Shown here: positions 28,055 to 37,453 of the stretch, in pieces
Layout: each line of letters starts with the position of its first letter
How positions within the stretch are numbered: the stretch's first letter is position 1
Program-made: the position numbers and the translations under genes
Notes under the pieces: generated by a model
What the model saw: only the letters and a program-made list of their open reading frames with translations
What the model was told of the DNA's origin: nothing
Databases searched by the model: none
From: Tabrizicola soli
Lineage (GTDB): Bacteria; Pseudomonadota; Alphaproteobacteria; Rhodobacterales; Rhodobacteraceae
Reading direction: 5' to 3'
DNA length: 64,000 nucleotides
Assembly: GCF_015999335.1 (NCBI RefSeq)
Contig: NZ_JAEACP010000026.1
Span: 1-64,000 of the forward strand

Positions 28055-28079
28055 GGCGGCGCCCTGTCCGGGCGCCGCC
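28055..28079 (+). other. Intercistronic stem-loop after the binding-protein gene
   Basis: GGCGGCGCCC (28055-28064) and GGGCGCCGCC (28070-28079) pair perfectly around a five-base loop. No T-run. Such stems often stabilise the upstream binding-protein mRNA segment so that it is made in excess over the transporter and the enzymes downstream. Confidence 0.75.
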
Positions 28080-28099
28080 ACGACATCGGGGGAACCAGG

Positions 28100-29581
28100 A
28101 TGACCGGGATCTACGACGCCGTGGTGGTCGGCGGCGGAATCATCGCCGCGGCGGCCGCGCAGCACCTGACGGCCGCCGGGTATCGCACCCTGCTGGCGGA
28201 ACGCGGCGACTATGCCTCGGGCGCCTCCAGCCGCACGTCGCGGCTTCAGCATTGCGGCCTGTCCTATTTCTCGCCCGCGGGCAACTCGATGGCCGCATTC
28301 CTGCTGAATCCGCGCTTCGCACTGAAGAGCATGGAACTGACACGGCGGGCGATGCAAGGACGCGCGGAGTTCGTGAAGACCTCGCCGGAACGGGTAAGGC
28401 CGATCACCTTCTTCGTGCCGCTCACGCGGGAAAATGCGATCCCGGTCTGGAAGGCGAAGCTGGCCTTCAGGATGATGCAGCTGTTCGACCGCGGCTCCAC
28501 CCCGCTCGATCTTCGGGTGCTGTCGCCGGACGAGGCACGACGGACGCCGGTCCTTCAGGGTCTGGCCGGGCTGGACGCGATCAGCGGCGCGATCAGTTTC
28601 ACCGAATATCAGTATCTCTGGCCCGAGCGCATCGTCATCGACACGATCATGAAGGCCCGCGACGCCGGGTGCCAGGCGTTGAACTACACTCCGGTCGTGA
28701 GCATCGCCCGCGACGGCGAGGGGTGGCGCGTGACATTGGCGACCGCCGATGGCCCCCGCGAGGTGCGGACCCGCGCAGTGGTCAACTGCGCCGGGGTCTG
28801 GGTCGACGAGGTGACGGCGCTTACCGGGGCGAACGGCGCGCGCCTGAACTCCGGCGCCAAGGGCACCAACATCGTGCTGCGCCTGCCCGAGCGGTTCCGC
28901 GGGATCGGCCTGGACACCGTGACCTCGACCGGGATGGCCTTCTACCTCATTCCCTGGGGCGATCTGCATTATGTCGGCCCATGGGACAGCCCTTCGGACG
29001 GCCGGCGCGAGGATTTCCGCGCCACCGGCCAGGAGATCGACGCGATCCTGAACGAGCTTGCGCTGCTGTTCCCCGACCTCGGCCTGTCGCGAAAGGACGT
29101 GGTCTTTTCCTGGGCGGGGGCACGGCCGCGCACGGCACAGGACGGACATCCGCTCGGTACGATGGAGGTGATGGAGCACGACCTGACCGAAAGGGGCATG
29201 CCGAATTTCTTCGTGTTCACCGGCGGCCTGTTGATGACGCACCGCGACGCCGGGCGCCGCCTCACGGCGGCCGTGGCACGGCGGCTCCGCCCCTCGGGTC
29301 CGTCCCTGCCGATCGATTACTCCGCGAAAGCGGTGCCGGACGGCGACCGGGTCAGCGAGCTGTCCGTCGCCCATGCGATCGAACAGGAACAGGCGAGGAG
29401 CCTCGCCGGAATCCTGCGACGCCGCCTGAGCGTCGGGTGGGAACCGGACCTCGGCCTGCCCCATGCCGAAGAAGCCGCGCGCATCGCCGCTCCCCTGCTC
29501 GGGTGGACCTCGTCCCGGACACGCGACGAGGTGGAACGGTTCCAGAGACAGACCGCGCTGCACTACGCGCGCCCAACCTGA
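28100..29581 (+). CDS. FAD-dependent oxidoreductase, GlpD-like
   Basis: A 493-residue DAO-superfamily flavoprotein. The N-terminal VVVGGGIIAAAAAQHLTAAG (8-27) is the FAD Rossmann motif in which GxGxxG is GGGIIAA, and SGASSRTSRLQHCGL resembles the GlpD block that binds FAD. VNCAGVWVDEV and VFTGGLLMTHRDAGRR complete the FAD site. The length and C-terminal helical part match glycerol-3-phosphate dehydrogenase, but the cluster context suggests oxidation of an amine or amino acid. Start has AGG close upstream. Confidence 0.8.
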   Translation: MTGIYDAVVVGGGIIAAAAAQHLTAAGYRTLLAERGDYASGASSRTSRLQHCGLSYFSPAGNSMAAFLLNPRFALKSMELTRRAMQGRAEFVKTSPERVRPITFFVPLTRENAIPVWKAKLAFRMMQLFDRGSTPLDLRVLSPDEARRTPVLQGLAGLDAISGAISFTEYQYLWPERIVIDTIMKARDAGCQALNYTPVVSIARDGEGWRVTLATADGPREVRTRAVVNCAGVWVDEVTALTGANGARLNSGAKGTNIVLRLPERFRGIGLDTVTSTGMAFYLIPWGDLHYVGPWDSPSDGRREDFRATGQEIDAILNELALLFPDLGLSRKDVVFSWAGARPRTAQDGHPLGTMEVMEHDLTERGMPNFFVFTGGLLMTHRDAGRRLTAAVARRLRPSGPSLPIDYSAKAVPDGDRVSELSVAHAIEQEQARSLAGILRRRLSVGWEPDLGLPHAEEAARIAAPLLGWTSSRTRDEVERFQRQTALHYARPT

Positions 29582-29590
29582 GGACGAGGC

Positions 29591-30556
29591 ATGCTTCATC
29601 TCGACGCCGAGGCGGTTCACGCGGGCCTGCCGTGGCCGGACCTGGTAGAGGCGCTGCGCCTGGCCCATGCGGCAAGGTCCAAGCCGGATGCCACCACTGC
29701 GATCTTCGACGCGCCGGATGGCAGCGGCGACCAGTTCGTCAACCTGACCGCCTGGTCGGGCGGCCGGTCGATCGCGGTGAAGCTGGTGGGCGTCTTTCCG
29801 GACAATCCCTCCCGCGCGCTGCCGGAGCCTTCGATCCAGGGCCTCGTCGCGCTGTTCGACGGAGCGACCGGGCGACCGCTGATGACTTGCGACGGCGCGG
29901 CGTTGACCTACCGCAAGACCGCCGCGGATTCGGCCCTGGGCGCCGCCCTGCTGTCGCGACCGGACGCCGAAGTCCTGGCCATCGCCGGGGCCGGTGGCCT
30001 CGCGCCTTTCGTGGCCGAAGCGATCGCGGCCGTCCGGCCGGTCCGCCGGATCCTGATCTGGAACCGCACGCGACCCCGCGCCGAGGCCATGGCCCGAACC
30101 TTGCGCGGTCCCGGTCGCGAGGTCACGGTGATCGACGACCTCGATGCGGCCCTGCCCGAGGCCGACATCATCAGCGCCGTGACGATGGCCACCGCTCCGG
30201 TGATCCGCGGCCGATACCTGAAGCCCGGGGCACATGTCGACCTGATCGGCGCCTATCTTCCGACCATGCGCGAGGCGGACGCCGAAACGGTGCGCCGCGC
30301 CGGCAGGATGTTCTGCGACCACCGCGCGGGCTTCGCCGCCTCGGGAGACGGGGCCGCGCCTGTGGCCGAAGGGCTGGTCACCGGACCCGAGGCCGACCTC
30401 TTCGATCTTTGCACCGGCCGCCACCCCGGAAGAAGCTCGCGCGAGGAGATCACCGTCTTCAAGAACTGCGGCGGCGGCCACCTCGACCTTTTCACGGCGG
30501 AGCGTCTGTACCAGCATCAAGCAGCGACGCACGGAAGGCTCGGCCTCGATGCCTGA
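29591..30556 (+). CDS. Ornithine cyclodeaminase / mu-crystallin family enzyme
   Basis: A 321-residue OCD/mu-crystallin protein with NAD(P)-binding Rossmann motif (AIAGAGGLAPFVAEA, about 131-145) and the upstream VKLVGVFPDNPSRALP and LTYRKTAADSALGA blocks. Members include ornithine cyclodeaminase, lysine cyclodeaminase and delta-1-pyrroline-2-carboxylate or piperideine-2-carboxylate reductases. GAGG lies before the ATG. Last gene of the cluster. The reductase role would fit degradation of an N-methylated cyclic amino acid, but this is inference. Confidence 0.85.
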   Translation: MLHLDAEAVHAGLPWPDLVEALRLAHAARSKPDATTAIFDAPDGSGDQFVNLTAWSGGRSIAVKLVGVFPDNPSRALPEPSIQGLVALFDGATGRPLMTCDGAALTYRKTAADSALGAALLSRPDAEVLAIAGAGGLAPFVAEAIAAVRPVRRILIWNRTRPRAEAMARTLRGPGREVTVIDDLDAALPEADIISAVTMATAPVIRGRYLKPGAHVDLIGAYLPTMREADAETVRRAGRMFCDHRAGFAASGDGAAPVAEGLVTGPEADLFDLCTGRHPGRSSREEITVFKNCGGGHLDLFTAERLYQHQAATHGRLGLDA

Positions 30557-30803
30557 GTCCAGCGGCGTTGCCGAGGCAACTGAAGTTCGTTCCGGCAAAT
30601 CGCGGCATGGCGCCGGGGAAGTCCTGGCCGGCATGGCCGGACGGCACACCGGGAAATCGCGACGATCGTAGGCCTTGCCGGCGGAGAACCGGGAGCCGAG
30701 CACCCCCGTCAGACGCCCGATTTTCGCGGCCGTCGGAATCCCGGCCCGCCCGGCCAGCCGGAGAGCTTGCGGCCCGAGGCGATCCGCGCCACTCTGGCCG
30801 GCG

Positions 30804-31526
30804 ATGACCCTTGCCGCGCCCAGCCCACGCCTGATCCCGCTTGACCTTGCGCGGACGCTGGCGATCCTCTGCATGGTCGCCTTCCACTTCACCTTCGACC
30901 TTGCCCTGTTCGGCTATATCGCCCCCGACACGATGGGCCGGCCGTTCTGGTACTATTTCGCCCGGATGATCGCCGGCAGCTTCCTGTTCCTCTCGGGCGT
31001 CAGCCTCTGGCTGGCGCATGGCCGCGGCATCCGCTGGCCCGCCTTCTGGACCCGCTTCGCCAGGATCGCGGGGGGCGCGCTTCTGGTGAGCATCGCCAGC
31101 ATCTGGCTTGTGCCCGGCGGAACGATCCTGTTCGGCATCCTCCACGCCATCGCCGCCGCCAGCCTCCTTTGCCTGATCGCGCTGCGCCTGCCCTGGCCCG
31201 TGACGCTTGCCCTCTCCGCGCTGATCCTTGCCGCCGCCTGGGGGCCGCGTTCTGCGGCCTTCGACCCGCTGTGGCTGGTCTGGACCGGCCTGGCCGAAAG
31301 CCGTCCGATGATGGGCGATTATGTCCCGCTGATCCCCTGGGCCGCACCGGCACTGGCTGGCGTCGCCCTTGCCAAGGCCGTCCGCCTTGACCTCTGGCGC
31401 GGCGCCACCCCCACCCGGCTGACCCGCGCCCTGTCCTTCCCCGGCCGCCACAGCCTGGTGATCTACCTGATCCACCAGCCCATCCTTTTCGGCCTGTTCA
31501 ACCTCTACGCCCGGGTCGCGTCCTGA
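30804..31526 (+). CDS. DUF1624 / HGSNAT-like membrane protein
   Basis: A 240-residue membrane protein with about seven hydrophobic segments. RLIPLDLARTLAILCMVAFHFTFDLALFG (split about 9-37) is the DUF1624 signature, related to heparan-alpha-glucosaminide N-acetyltransferase, with its conserved Asp and His. It may acylate a cell-envelope sugar. ATG 30804 is the start with family similarity, although the ribosome site is weak. The upstream 30557-30803 shows no gene. It stands before pheT. Confidence 0.8.
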   Translation: MTLAAPSPRLIPLDLARTLAILCMVAFHFTFDLALFGYIAPDTMGRPFWYYFARMIAGSFLFLSGVSLWLAHGRGIRWPAFWTRFARIAGGALLVSIASIWLVPGGTILFGILHAIAAASLLCLIALRLPWPVTLALSALILAAAWGPRSAAFDPLWLVWTGLAESRPMMGDYVPLIPWAAPALAGVALAKAVRLDLWRGATPTRLTRALSFPGRHSLVIYLIHQPILFGLFNLYARVAS

Positions 31527-31584
31527 CGCTTTCCCTTCCCGTCGCTTTCCGGTAATCCCGACCCGAAGTTTGGGAGCCGATCCG

Positions 31585-34002
31585 ATGAAGTTCACCCTGT
31601 CCTGGCTGAAAGATCACCTTGAAACCGAAGCCGGCACCGAGGCGCTGGCCGAGGCGCTGACCGACCTGGGGCTGGAGGTCGAGGGCATCGAGGACCCTGC
31701 CGCAGCACTGGGACCGTTCCGCATCTGCCGGGTGATCGAGGCCGTCCAGCACCCGAACGCCGACCGCCTCCGCGTCTGTCGGGTGGAAACCTACCCGGAA
31801 GGCCCCGGCGGCCGGACCGAGGAAGTCCAGGTCGTCTGCGGCGCGCCCAATGCCAGGACCGGCCTCGTCGGCGTCTTCGCGCCCCCCGGCACCCATGTCC
31901 CCGGCACCGGCGTCGACCTGAAACCCGGCAATATCCGCGGCGTGGATTCCAACGGGATGCTCTGCTCGGAACGTGAGCTGATGCTGTCGGACAACCATGA
32001 CGGCATCATCGAGCTGCCCGCCGACGCGCCCCTGGGCGTGCGCTACATCGACTGGAAGGGCGTCAACGACCCGGTGGTCGAGATCAAGGTCACCCCCAAC
32101 CGCCCCGATGCGCTGGGGATCCACGGGATTGCGCGCGATCTGGCCGCGCGGGGCCTGGGCAAGCTGAAGCCCGTCACCGTGACGCCGGTCGAGGGCAAAT
32201 TCCCCACCCCCATAGCCGTCCATATCGACGCAGGCTTGAAGGCCAAGGGCTGCCCGCATTTCGCCGGCCGTCTGATCCGCGGCGTGACGAACGGCCCCTC
32301 GCCCGACTGGATGCAGGCGCGGCTGAAGGCCATCGGGCTGCGGCCGATCTCGGCACTGGTGGACATCACCAACTACTTCACCTTCGGGCTGAACCGCCCG
32401 CTGCATGTCTTCGATGCGGCCAAGGTCAGGGGCGACCTCCATATCCGTCCCGCGCGGGAAGGGGAAACCCTGCTGGCGCTGGACGGCAAGACCTACACAT
32501 TGACCCCCGGCCAGATGGTCATCGCCGACGACCACGGCCCGGAATCGCTCGCCGGGATCATGGGCGGCGAGACTTCGGGCTGCACGCCGGAGACGACCGA
32601 CGTATTCCTTGAATCGGCTTGGTGGGACCCGATCACCATCGCCGCGACCGGCCGCGCGCTGAAGATCAACTCCGACGCCCGCTACCGCTTCGAGCGCGGC
32701 GTGGACCCCGCCTTCACTCTGCCGGGACTGGAGCTGGCGACGCAGATGGTCCTCGACCTCTGCGGCGGCGAGGCCGGAACCGTGGTGCAGGACGGCGCCC
32801 CCATCGACCCGACCCGCAGCTACCGGCTGGACCCCGCCCGCGTGGTCAGCCTCGTCGGCATGGAGATCCCCGAGGCCAGCCAGCGCGCCACGCTGGAGGC
32901 TTTGGGCTTCGTTCTGGACGGCAATGACGTGACGCCTCCAAGCTGGCGGCCCGATATCCTGGGCGACGCCGACCTGGTCGAGGAAGTCGCCCGCATCGCC
33001 AGCCTGACGAAACTGCAGGGCGCGCCGATGGCCCGGACGCAGCCGGGTGTGCCACGTCCGATCCTGACGCCGCTCCAGGTGCGTGAACGGACCGCGCGGC
33101 GCACCATCGCGGCGCTCGGCTACAACGAATGCGTAACCTACAGCTTCATCGACGCCAGGGCGGCGGCGCTGTTCGGCGGCGGCACGGATGCGGTGCGGGT
33201 GGAAAACCCGATCTCCTCCGAGATGACGCATCTGCGCCCCGACCTCCTGCCCGGCCTCCTCGCGGCGGCGGCAAGGAACCAGGCGCGCGGCTTCATGGAC
33301 CTCGCGCTCTTCGAGATCGGTCCCGCCTTCCACGGCGGGGAGCCGGGCGAGCAGCACCTGCAGGCTGCGGGCCTGCTGGTCGGCGCGGCGGCGGGCCGCG
33401 ACCCCCACGGCAGCCGCCGGATGATCGACGTCTTCGACGCCAAGGCCGATGCCGAGGCCGTCCTTGCCGCCCTCGGCGCGCCGGCACGGGTGCAGATCAG
33501 CCGCAAGGTCGCGCAATGGTGGCACCCCGGCCGCTCCGGCGTGATCGGCCTGGGGCCGAACGCGATGGCGACCTTCGGCGAGGTTCATCCGCGCGTGTTG
33601 CAGGCGATGGAGGTGAAGGGCCCCGCCGTTGCCTTCACCGTACTTGTCGCCAATATCCCCGCGCCCAAGGTCAAGACGCCGACCCGCCCGGCGCTGGCGA
33701 TCAGCGACCTGCAGGCGGTGGAACGTGACTTCGCCTTCGTCGTCGACGCCCGGGTCGAGGCGCTGACCGCCGTCAACGCCGCGCAGGGCGCCGACAAGGC
33801 GCTGATCGAAAGCGTGCGCGTCTTCGACCAGTTCGCCGGCGAGAAAGCCGAGGCGCAGATGGGATCGGGCAAGAAGTCGATCGCCCTGACCGTCCGGCTG
33901 CAACCGCAGGACAAGACCCTGACCGAGGCCGAGATCGAGGCGGTTTCCGCAAAGATCATCGAGAAGGTGACGAAGGCCACCGGCGGCAGCCTGCGCGCCT
34001 GA
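31585..34002 (+). CDS. pheT: Phenylalanine-tRNA ligase beta subunit
   Basis: An 805-residue PheT: N-terminal tRNA-binding OB domain (about 40-155, HPNADRLRVCRVE, VVCGAPNARTGL), B3/4 editing domain (about 215-385), B5 domain (about 395-470), the catalytic-like core and a C-terminal anticodon-binding ferredoxin-fold domain (about 710-805, VERDFAFVVDARV). Length is normal. GGGAG precedes ATG 31585. pheS is not in the window, so the alpha subunit must be encoded elsewhere, unlike the common pheST operon. Confidence 0.97.
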   Translation: MKFTLSWLKDHLETEAGTEALAEALTDLGLEVEGIEDPAAALGPFRICRVIEAVQHPNADRLRVCRVETYPEGPGGRTEEVQVVCGAPNARTGLVGVFAPPGTHVPGTGVDLKPGNIRGVDSNGMLCSERELMLSDNHDGIIELPADAPLGVRYIDWKGVNDPVVEIKVTPNRPDALGIHGIARDLAARGLGKLKPVTVTPVEGKFPTPIAVHIDAGLKAKGCPHFAGRLIRGVTNGPSPDWMQARLKAIGLRPISALVDITNYFTFGLNRPLHVFDAAKVRGDLHIRPAREGETLLALDGKTYTLTPGQMVIADDHGPESLAGIMGGETSGCTPETTDVFLESAWWDPITIAATGRALKINSDARYRFERGVDPAFTLPGLELATQMVLDLCGGEAGTVVQDGAPIDPTRSYRLDPARVVSLVGMEIPEASQRATLEALGFVLDGNDVTPPSWRPDILGDADLVEEVARIASLTKLQGAPMARTQPGVPRPILTPLQVRERTARRTIAALGYNECVTYSFIDARAAALFGGGTDAVRVENPISSEMTHLRPDLLPGLLAAAARNQARGFMDLALFEIGPAFHGGEPGEQHLQAAGLLVGAAAGRDPHGSRRMIDVFDAKADAEAVLAALGAPARVQISRKVAQWWHPGRSGVIGLGPNAMATFGEVHPRVLQAMEVKGPAVAFTVLVANIPAPKVKTPTRPALAISDLQAVERDFAFVVDARVEALTAVNAAQGADKALIESVRVFDQFAGEKAEAQMGSGKKSIALTVRLQPQDKTLTEAEIEAVSAKIIEKVTKATGGSLRA

Positions 34003-34004
34003 CC

Positions 34005-34036
34005 GGGCAGGCGGGCGGTCCGAGTGCCGCCTGCCC
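34005..34036. terminator. Stem-loop between convergent pheT and the dpp-type operon
   Basis: GGGCAGGCGG (34005-34014) and CCGCCTGCCC (34027-34036) pair perfectly with a 12-base loop, two bases after the pheT stop and eight before the opposite stop. Symmetric, so it may end transcription in both directions. No T-run. Confidence 0.6.
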
Positions 34037-34044
34037 CCGTGACG

Positions 34045-35682
34045 TCAGTTCCCCGCGCCGACCATCCTGCGGTGGGCGATGACCCGCTCCAGCCAGCCCA
34101 GTTCCATCTCGGGGACGGACGAGAGCAACAGGTCGGTGTAGTCGTCGAAGGGCGGGGCCAGCACGTCGCTCTTCTGGCCGTAGCGCACCACCGCGCCCTT
34201 GAACATCACGGCGATCTTGTCCGAGATCGCCCGCACCGTCGCAAGATCATGGGTGATGAAGAGATAGGCCACCTGACTTTCGGCCTGAAGGTTCAGGAGA
34301 AGCTTCAGGATCCCGTCCGCCACCAGAGGGTCCAGCGCCGAGGTCACCTCGTCGCAGATGATCAGCTTCGGCTTGGCGGCCAGCGCGCGGGCGATGCAGA
34401 CGCGCTGCTTCTGGCCACCGGAAAGTTCGGCCGGGTAGCGGGCGGCAAAGCCCTTGCCCATCTCGATCTGATCCAGAAGCTCTTGCACCCGCCGGTCCCG
34501 CTCGGCCCCTTTCAGGCCGAAATACAGCTCCAGCGGGCGGCCGATGATCGTGCCCACGGTCTGGCGCGGGTTCATCGCGGTGTCGGCCATCTGGTAGATC
34601 ATCTGGATCTCGCGCAGGTCGTCCCGTGACCGGCCCGCCATGTCGTTCGACAGCGTCCGCCCGGCAAAGGTGATCCGGCCCGACCTCGGCGGCAGGAGGC
34701 CGGTGATCGCCCGCGCGAGGGTGGACTTGCCCGAGCCGGATTCGCCCACCACCGCCAGGGTCTGCCCGGCCGGCAGGTCGAGCGAGACGTTCTTCAGCAC
34801 GTCGAAATTCGTGCCGCGATAGCGGGCGGTGACGTTCTGGATCGACAGCACCGGCGGGGCGGGCGGCTTTTCGGCATGTTCCAGCGACCGGACCGAGACC
34901 AGCGCGCGGGTATAATCCTCACGTGGGGCGTTGATCACCTGGTCGGTGGTGCCAAGCTCGACCATCCGGCCGTGGCGCAGGACCATGATGTCGTCGGCAA
35001 CCTGCGCCACCACGGCTAGGTCATGGGTGATGTAGAGCGCGGCCACCTGCGTGTCGCGGATCGCCTCCTTGATCGCGGCCAGCACGTCGATCTGCGTGGT
35101 CACGTCCAGCGCCGTGGTGGGCTCGTCGAAGATCACCAGATCGGGCTTGGGGCACAGCGCCATCGCCGTCATCACCCGCTGCAACTGCCCGCCCGAGACC
35201 TGGTGCGGATAGCGGCGGCCGATGGTTTCGGGCGAGGGCAGGCCCAGCTTGCGGAACAGCGCGACCGCCCGCGCCTCGGCCTCGGCCCGGCCCATCAGGC
35301 CATGCGAGAGCGAGGTTTCGATCACCTGCTCCATCAGCCGCTTCGCCGGGTTGAACGACGCGGCGGCGGATTGCGAGACATAGGTGACTTCCCTCCCCCG
35401 CAGGGCGCGCAGGGCGGCAGGCGGGGCGGTGCGGATGTCGCGACCGTTCAGCCGGATCGTGCCCCCGGTCAGCCGTACCCCGCCCCGTCCATAGGACATG
35501 GCGGAAAGGCCGATGGTGGACTTGCCAGCCCCGGATTCGCCGATCAGCCCCAGCACGCGACCGCGCTGAAGCTGCAGGTCGACGCCATGGACCAGCGTCA
35601 CCTCCTTCGGCGGCTCGCCGGGCGGGTAGGCGGTGGCCTCGATCACGAGGCCCTTGATGTCGAGCAGGAGATCGTCAGCCAC
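34045..35682 (-). CDS. Peptide/nickel-type ABC transporter, fused double ATPase (system 1)
   Basis: A 545-residue fusion of two OppD/OppF-type ATPase domains. Domain 1 (about 5-260) has GESGAGKST, signature VSGGQLQ and DLVIFDEP; domain 2 (about 282-520) has [16 protein letters not shown] and LIICDEV. In domain 2 Walker B ends Glu-Val rather than Glu-Pro. The GTG start at 35682 has AAAGGGGG upstream and overlaps the permease gene by eight bases. It powers the permeases encoded just upstream. The substrate may be a peptide or other small compound. Confidence 0.93.
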   Translation of the reverse strand: MADDLLLDIKGLVIEATAYPPGEPPKEVTLVHGVDLQLQRGRVLGLIGESGAGKSTIGLSAMSYGRGGVRLTGGTIRLNGRDIRTAPPAALRALRGREVTYVSQSAAASFNPAKRLMEQVIETSLSHGLMGRAEAEARAVALFRKLGLPSPETIGRRYPHQVSGGQLQRVMTAMALCPKPDLVIFDEPTTALDVTTQIDVLAAIKEAIRDTQVAALYITHDLAVVAQVADDIMVLRHGRMVELGTTDQVINAPREDYTRALVSVRSLEHAEKPPAPPVLSIQNVTARYRGTNFDVLKNVSLDLPAGQTLAVVGESGSGKSTLARAITGLLPPRSGRITFAGRTLSNDMAGRSRDDLREIQMIYQMADTAMNPRQTVGTIIGRPLELYFGLKGAERDRRVQELLDQIEMGKGFAARYPAELSGGQKQRVCIARALAAKPKLIICDEVTSALDPLVADGILKLLLNLQAESQVAYLFITHDLATVRAISDKIAVMFKGAVVRYGQKSDVLAPPFDDYTDLLLSSVPEMELGWLERVIAHRRMVGAGN

Positions 35683-36490
35683 CGCGGCCCCCTTTCAGGC
35701 TGGAGGTGCGGGTCAGGATCCAGTCCGCGACCAGGTTGACGCTGATCGCCAGCGCGGCGATGGCCCCGGCCGGCAGAAGCGCAGCCGATTTGCCGTAGAT
35801 CAGCCCGTCCTTGTTCTCCTTCACCATGCCGCCCCAGTCGGCCAGCGGCGGCTGCACACCAAGGCCGAGGAAGGACAGGGTCGAGATGAAGAGGACGGCG
35901 AAGATGAAGCGCAGGCCGAACTCGGCCACCAGGGGCGACAGGGCGTTGGGCAGGATCTCGCGGAAGATCACCCAGCCGCCCTTTTCGCCGCGCAGCCTGG
36001 CGGCCTCGACATATTCCATCACCGCGATATCGGCGGCGACGGCGCGCGAGAGGCGGAAAACGCGGGTTGAATCGAGGACGCCGATGACGAGGATCAGCAC
36101 GGTCAGGTTCAGCGGCAGGACCGAGAGCAGCACCAGCGCCACGATCAGCGCCGGGATCGCCATGACCAGATCGACCGCCCGCGACAGGAGCTGATCGATC
36201 CAGCCGCCCTTCACCGCCGCGAGAAAGCCGAGGAAGGCCCCAAGCGAGAAGGCCAGCACCGAGGAGGCCAGCGCCACGAAGATGGTGATCTGCGCGCCGT
36301 AGATCAGCCGCGAAAGGATGTCGCGGCCGATGGTGTCGGTGCCCAGCCAGAACTGCGCCGAGGGGCCCTCCCAGACGCCGCCCACCGGGGCGTCGATCGG
36401 ATAGGGCGCGATGAGATGGGCGAAGACCGCGATGAACAGGAAGCCGCCGGTCAGCACCAGCCCGATGAGGGCGGAGATCGGTATCCTCAT
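35675..36490 (-). CDS. Peptide/nickel-type ABC permease, DppC-like (system 1)
   Basis: A 271-residue permease with an N-terminal membrane anchor, the GTDTIGRDILSRLIYGAQITI block, six membrane segments, and EAA loop YVEAARLRGEKGGWVIFREILPN (split). SFLGLGVQPPLADWGGMV is the usual C-terminal signature of the DppC/OppC branch. ATG overlaps the DppB-like stop as ATGA. Confidence 0.92.
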   Translation of the reverse strand: MRIPISALIGLVLTGGFLFIAVFAHLIAPYPIDAPVGGVWEGPSAQFWLGTDTIGRDILSRLIYGAQITIFVALASSVLAFSLGAFLGFLAAVKGGWIDQLLSRAVDLVMAIPALIVALVLLSVLPLNLTVLILVIGVLDSTRVFRLSRAVAADIAVMEYVEAARLRGEKGGWVIFREILPNALSPLVAEFGLRFIFAVLFISTLSFLGLGVQPPLADWGGMVKENKDGLIYGKSAALLPAGAIAALAISVNLVADWILTRTSSLKGGRGG

Positions 36491-37443
36491 TTCGGGTGCC
36501 TCAGGCGGGGGTTGGCAAGGATGCCGATGATGTCGGCCGCCATGTTCAGGAAGATGTAGACCGCGGCGAAGATCAACCCGACCGCCTGCACCACCGGCAG
36601 GTCGCGCTTGGTCACATGGTCGACCAGATACTGGCCGAGGGCGTTGTAGCCGAAGACCACCTCGACCACGACGACGCCGACCACCAGATAGGCCAGGTTC
36701 AGCATCACCACCGAGACCACCGGCGCGATGGCATTGGGGAAGGCGTGGCGCCAGACGACAGCCATGGGCGAAAGGCCCTTGAGCTCGGCCGTCTCGATAT
36801 AGGCGGATTGCATGACGTTCAGGATCGCCGCCCGGGTCATCCGCATCATGTGCGCCAGCACCACCAGCACCAGCACGATGACCGGCAGCGCCACAGCGTG
36901 CAGCTTGGCCCAGAAGCCCATGCCGGGGAAGACCATGGCGACGGGCTGGAACACCGGGATCAGTTGCGTCAGCAGGTAGATCACGAAATAGGCCGCAACG
37001 AATTCCGGCAGCGAGACGGTGGAGAGCGTGATGCCCGAGATCACCTTGTCCGGCCATCTGCCGGCATAGCGCGCCGCGATCAGGCCCAGGATGATCGCCA
37101 GCGGCACCGCGATTGCGGCGGCGCAGCCGGCAAGGAACAGCGTGTTGCCCAGCCTCTGGCCGATGGATTGCGCGATGTCGGCGCCATTGGTCAGCGCCTT
37201 GCCCAGGTCGCCGGTCAGGATGCCGCCCAGCCAGGCGAAATAGCGGGTCAGCGGCGGCTCGTTCAGGCCCAGTTTCTCGCGCAGGTTGGCAAGCGCCTGC
37301 GGCGTGGCCGACTGGCCAAGGATCGCCTGCGCGGTATCTCCCGGCAGGGCCTCGACGCCCAGGAAGATCACAGCCGAGACGGCCAGAAGCAGAAGCAGGC
37401 CCAGCGCGACGCGCTGGACCAGAAGTCTGACGATCAGATGCAC
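36487..37443 (-). CDS. Peptide/nickel-type ABC permease, DppB-like (system 1)
   Basis: A 318-residue permease. The N-terminal membrane helix is followed by GDTAQAILGQSATPQALANLREKLGL (periplasmic loop, split), six membrane segments and EAA loop YIETAELKGLSPMAVVWRHAFPN. GTG start at 37443 with GAGG upstream, ten bases after the binding-protein gene. Confidence 0.92.
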   Translation of the reverse strand: MHLIVRLLVQRVALGLLLLLAVSAVIFLGVEALPGDTAQAILGQSATPQALANLREKLGLNEPPLTRYFAWLGGILTGDLGKALTNGADIAQSIGQRLGNTLFLAGCAAAIAVPLAIILGLIAARYAGRWPDKVISGITLSTVSLPEFVAAYFVIYLLTQLIPVFQPVAMVFPGMGFWAKLHAVALPVIVLVLVVLAHMMRMTRAAILNVMQSAYIETAELKGLSPMAVVWRHAFPNAIAPVVSVVMLNLAYLVVGVVVVEVVFGYNALGQYLVDHVTKRDLPVVQAVGLIFAAVYIFLNMAADIIGILANPRLRHPK

Positions 37444-37453
37444 CGGCGGAGCC

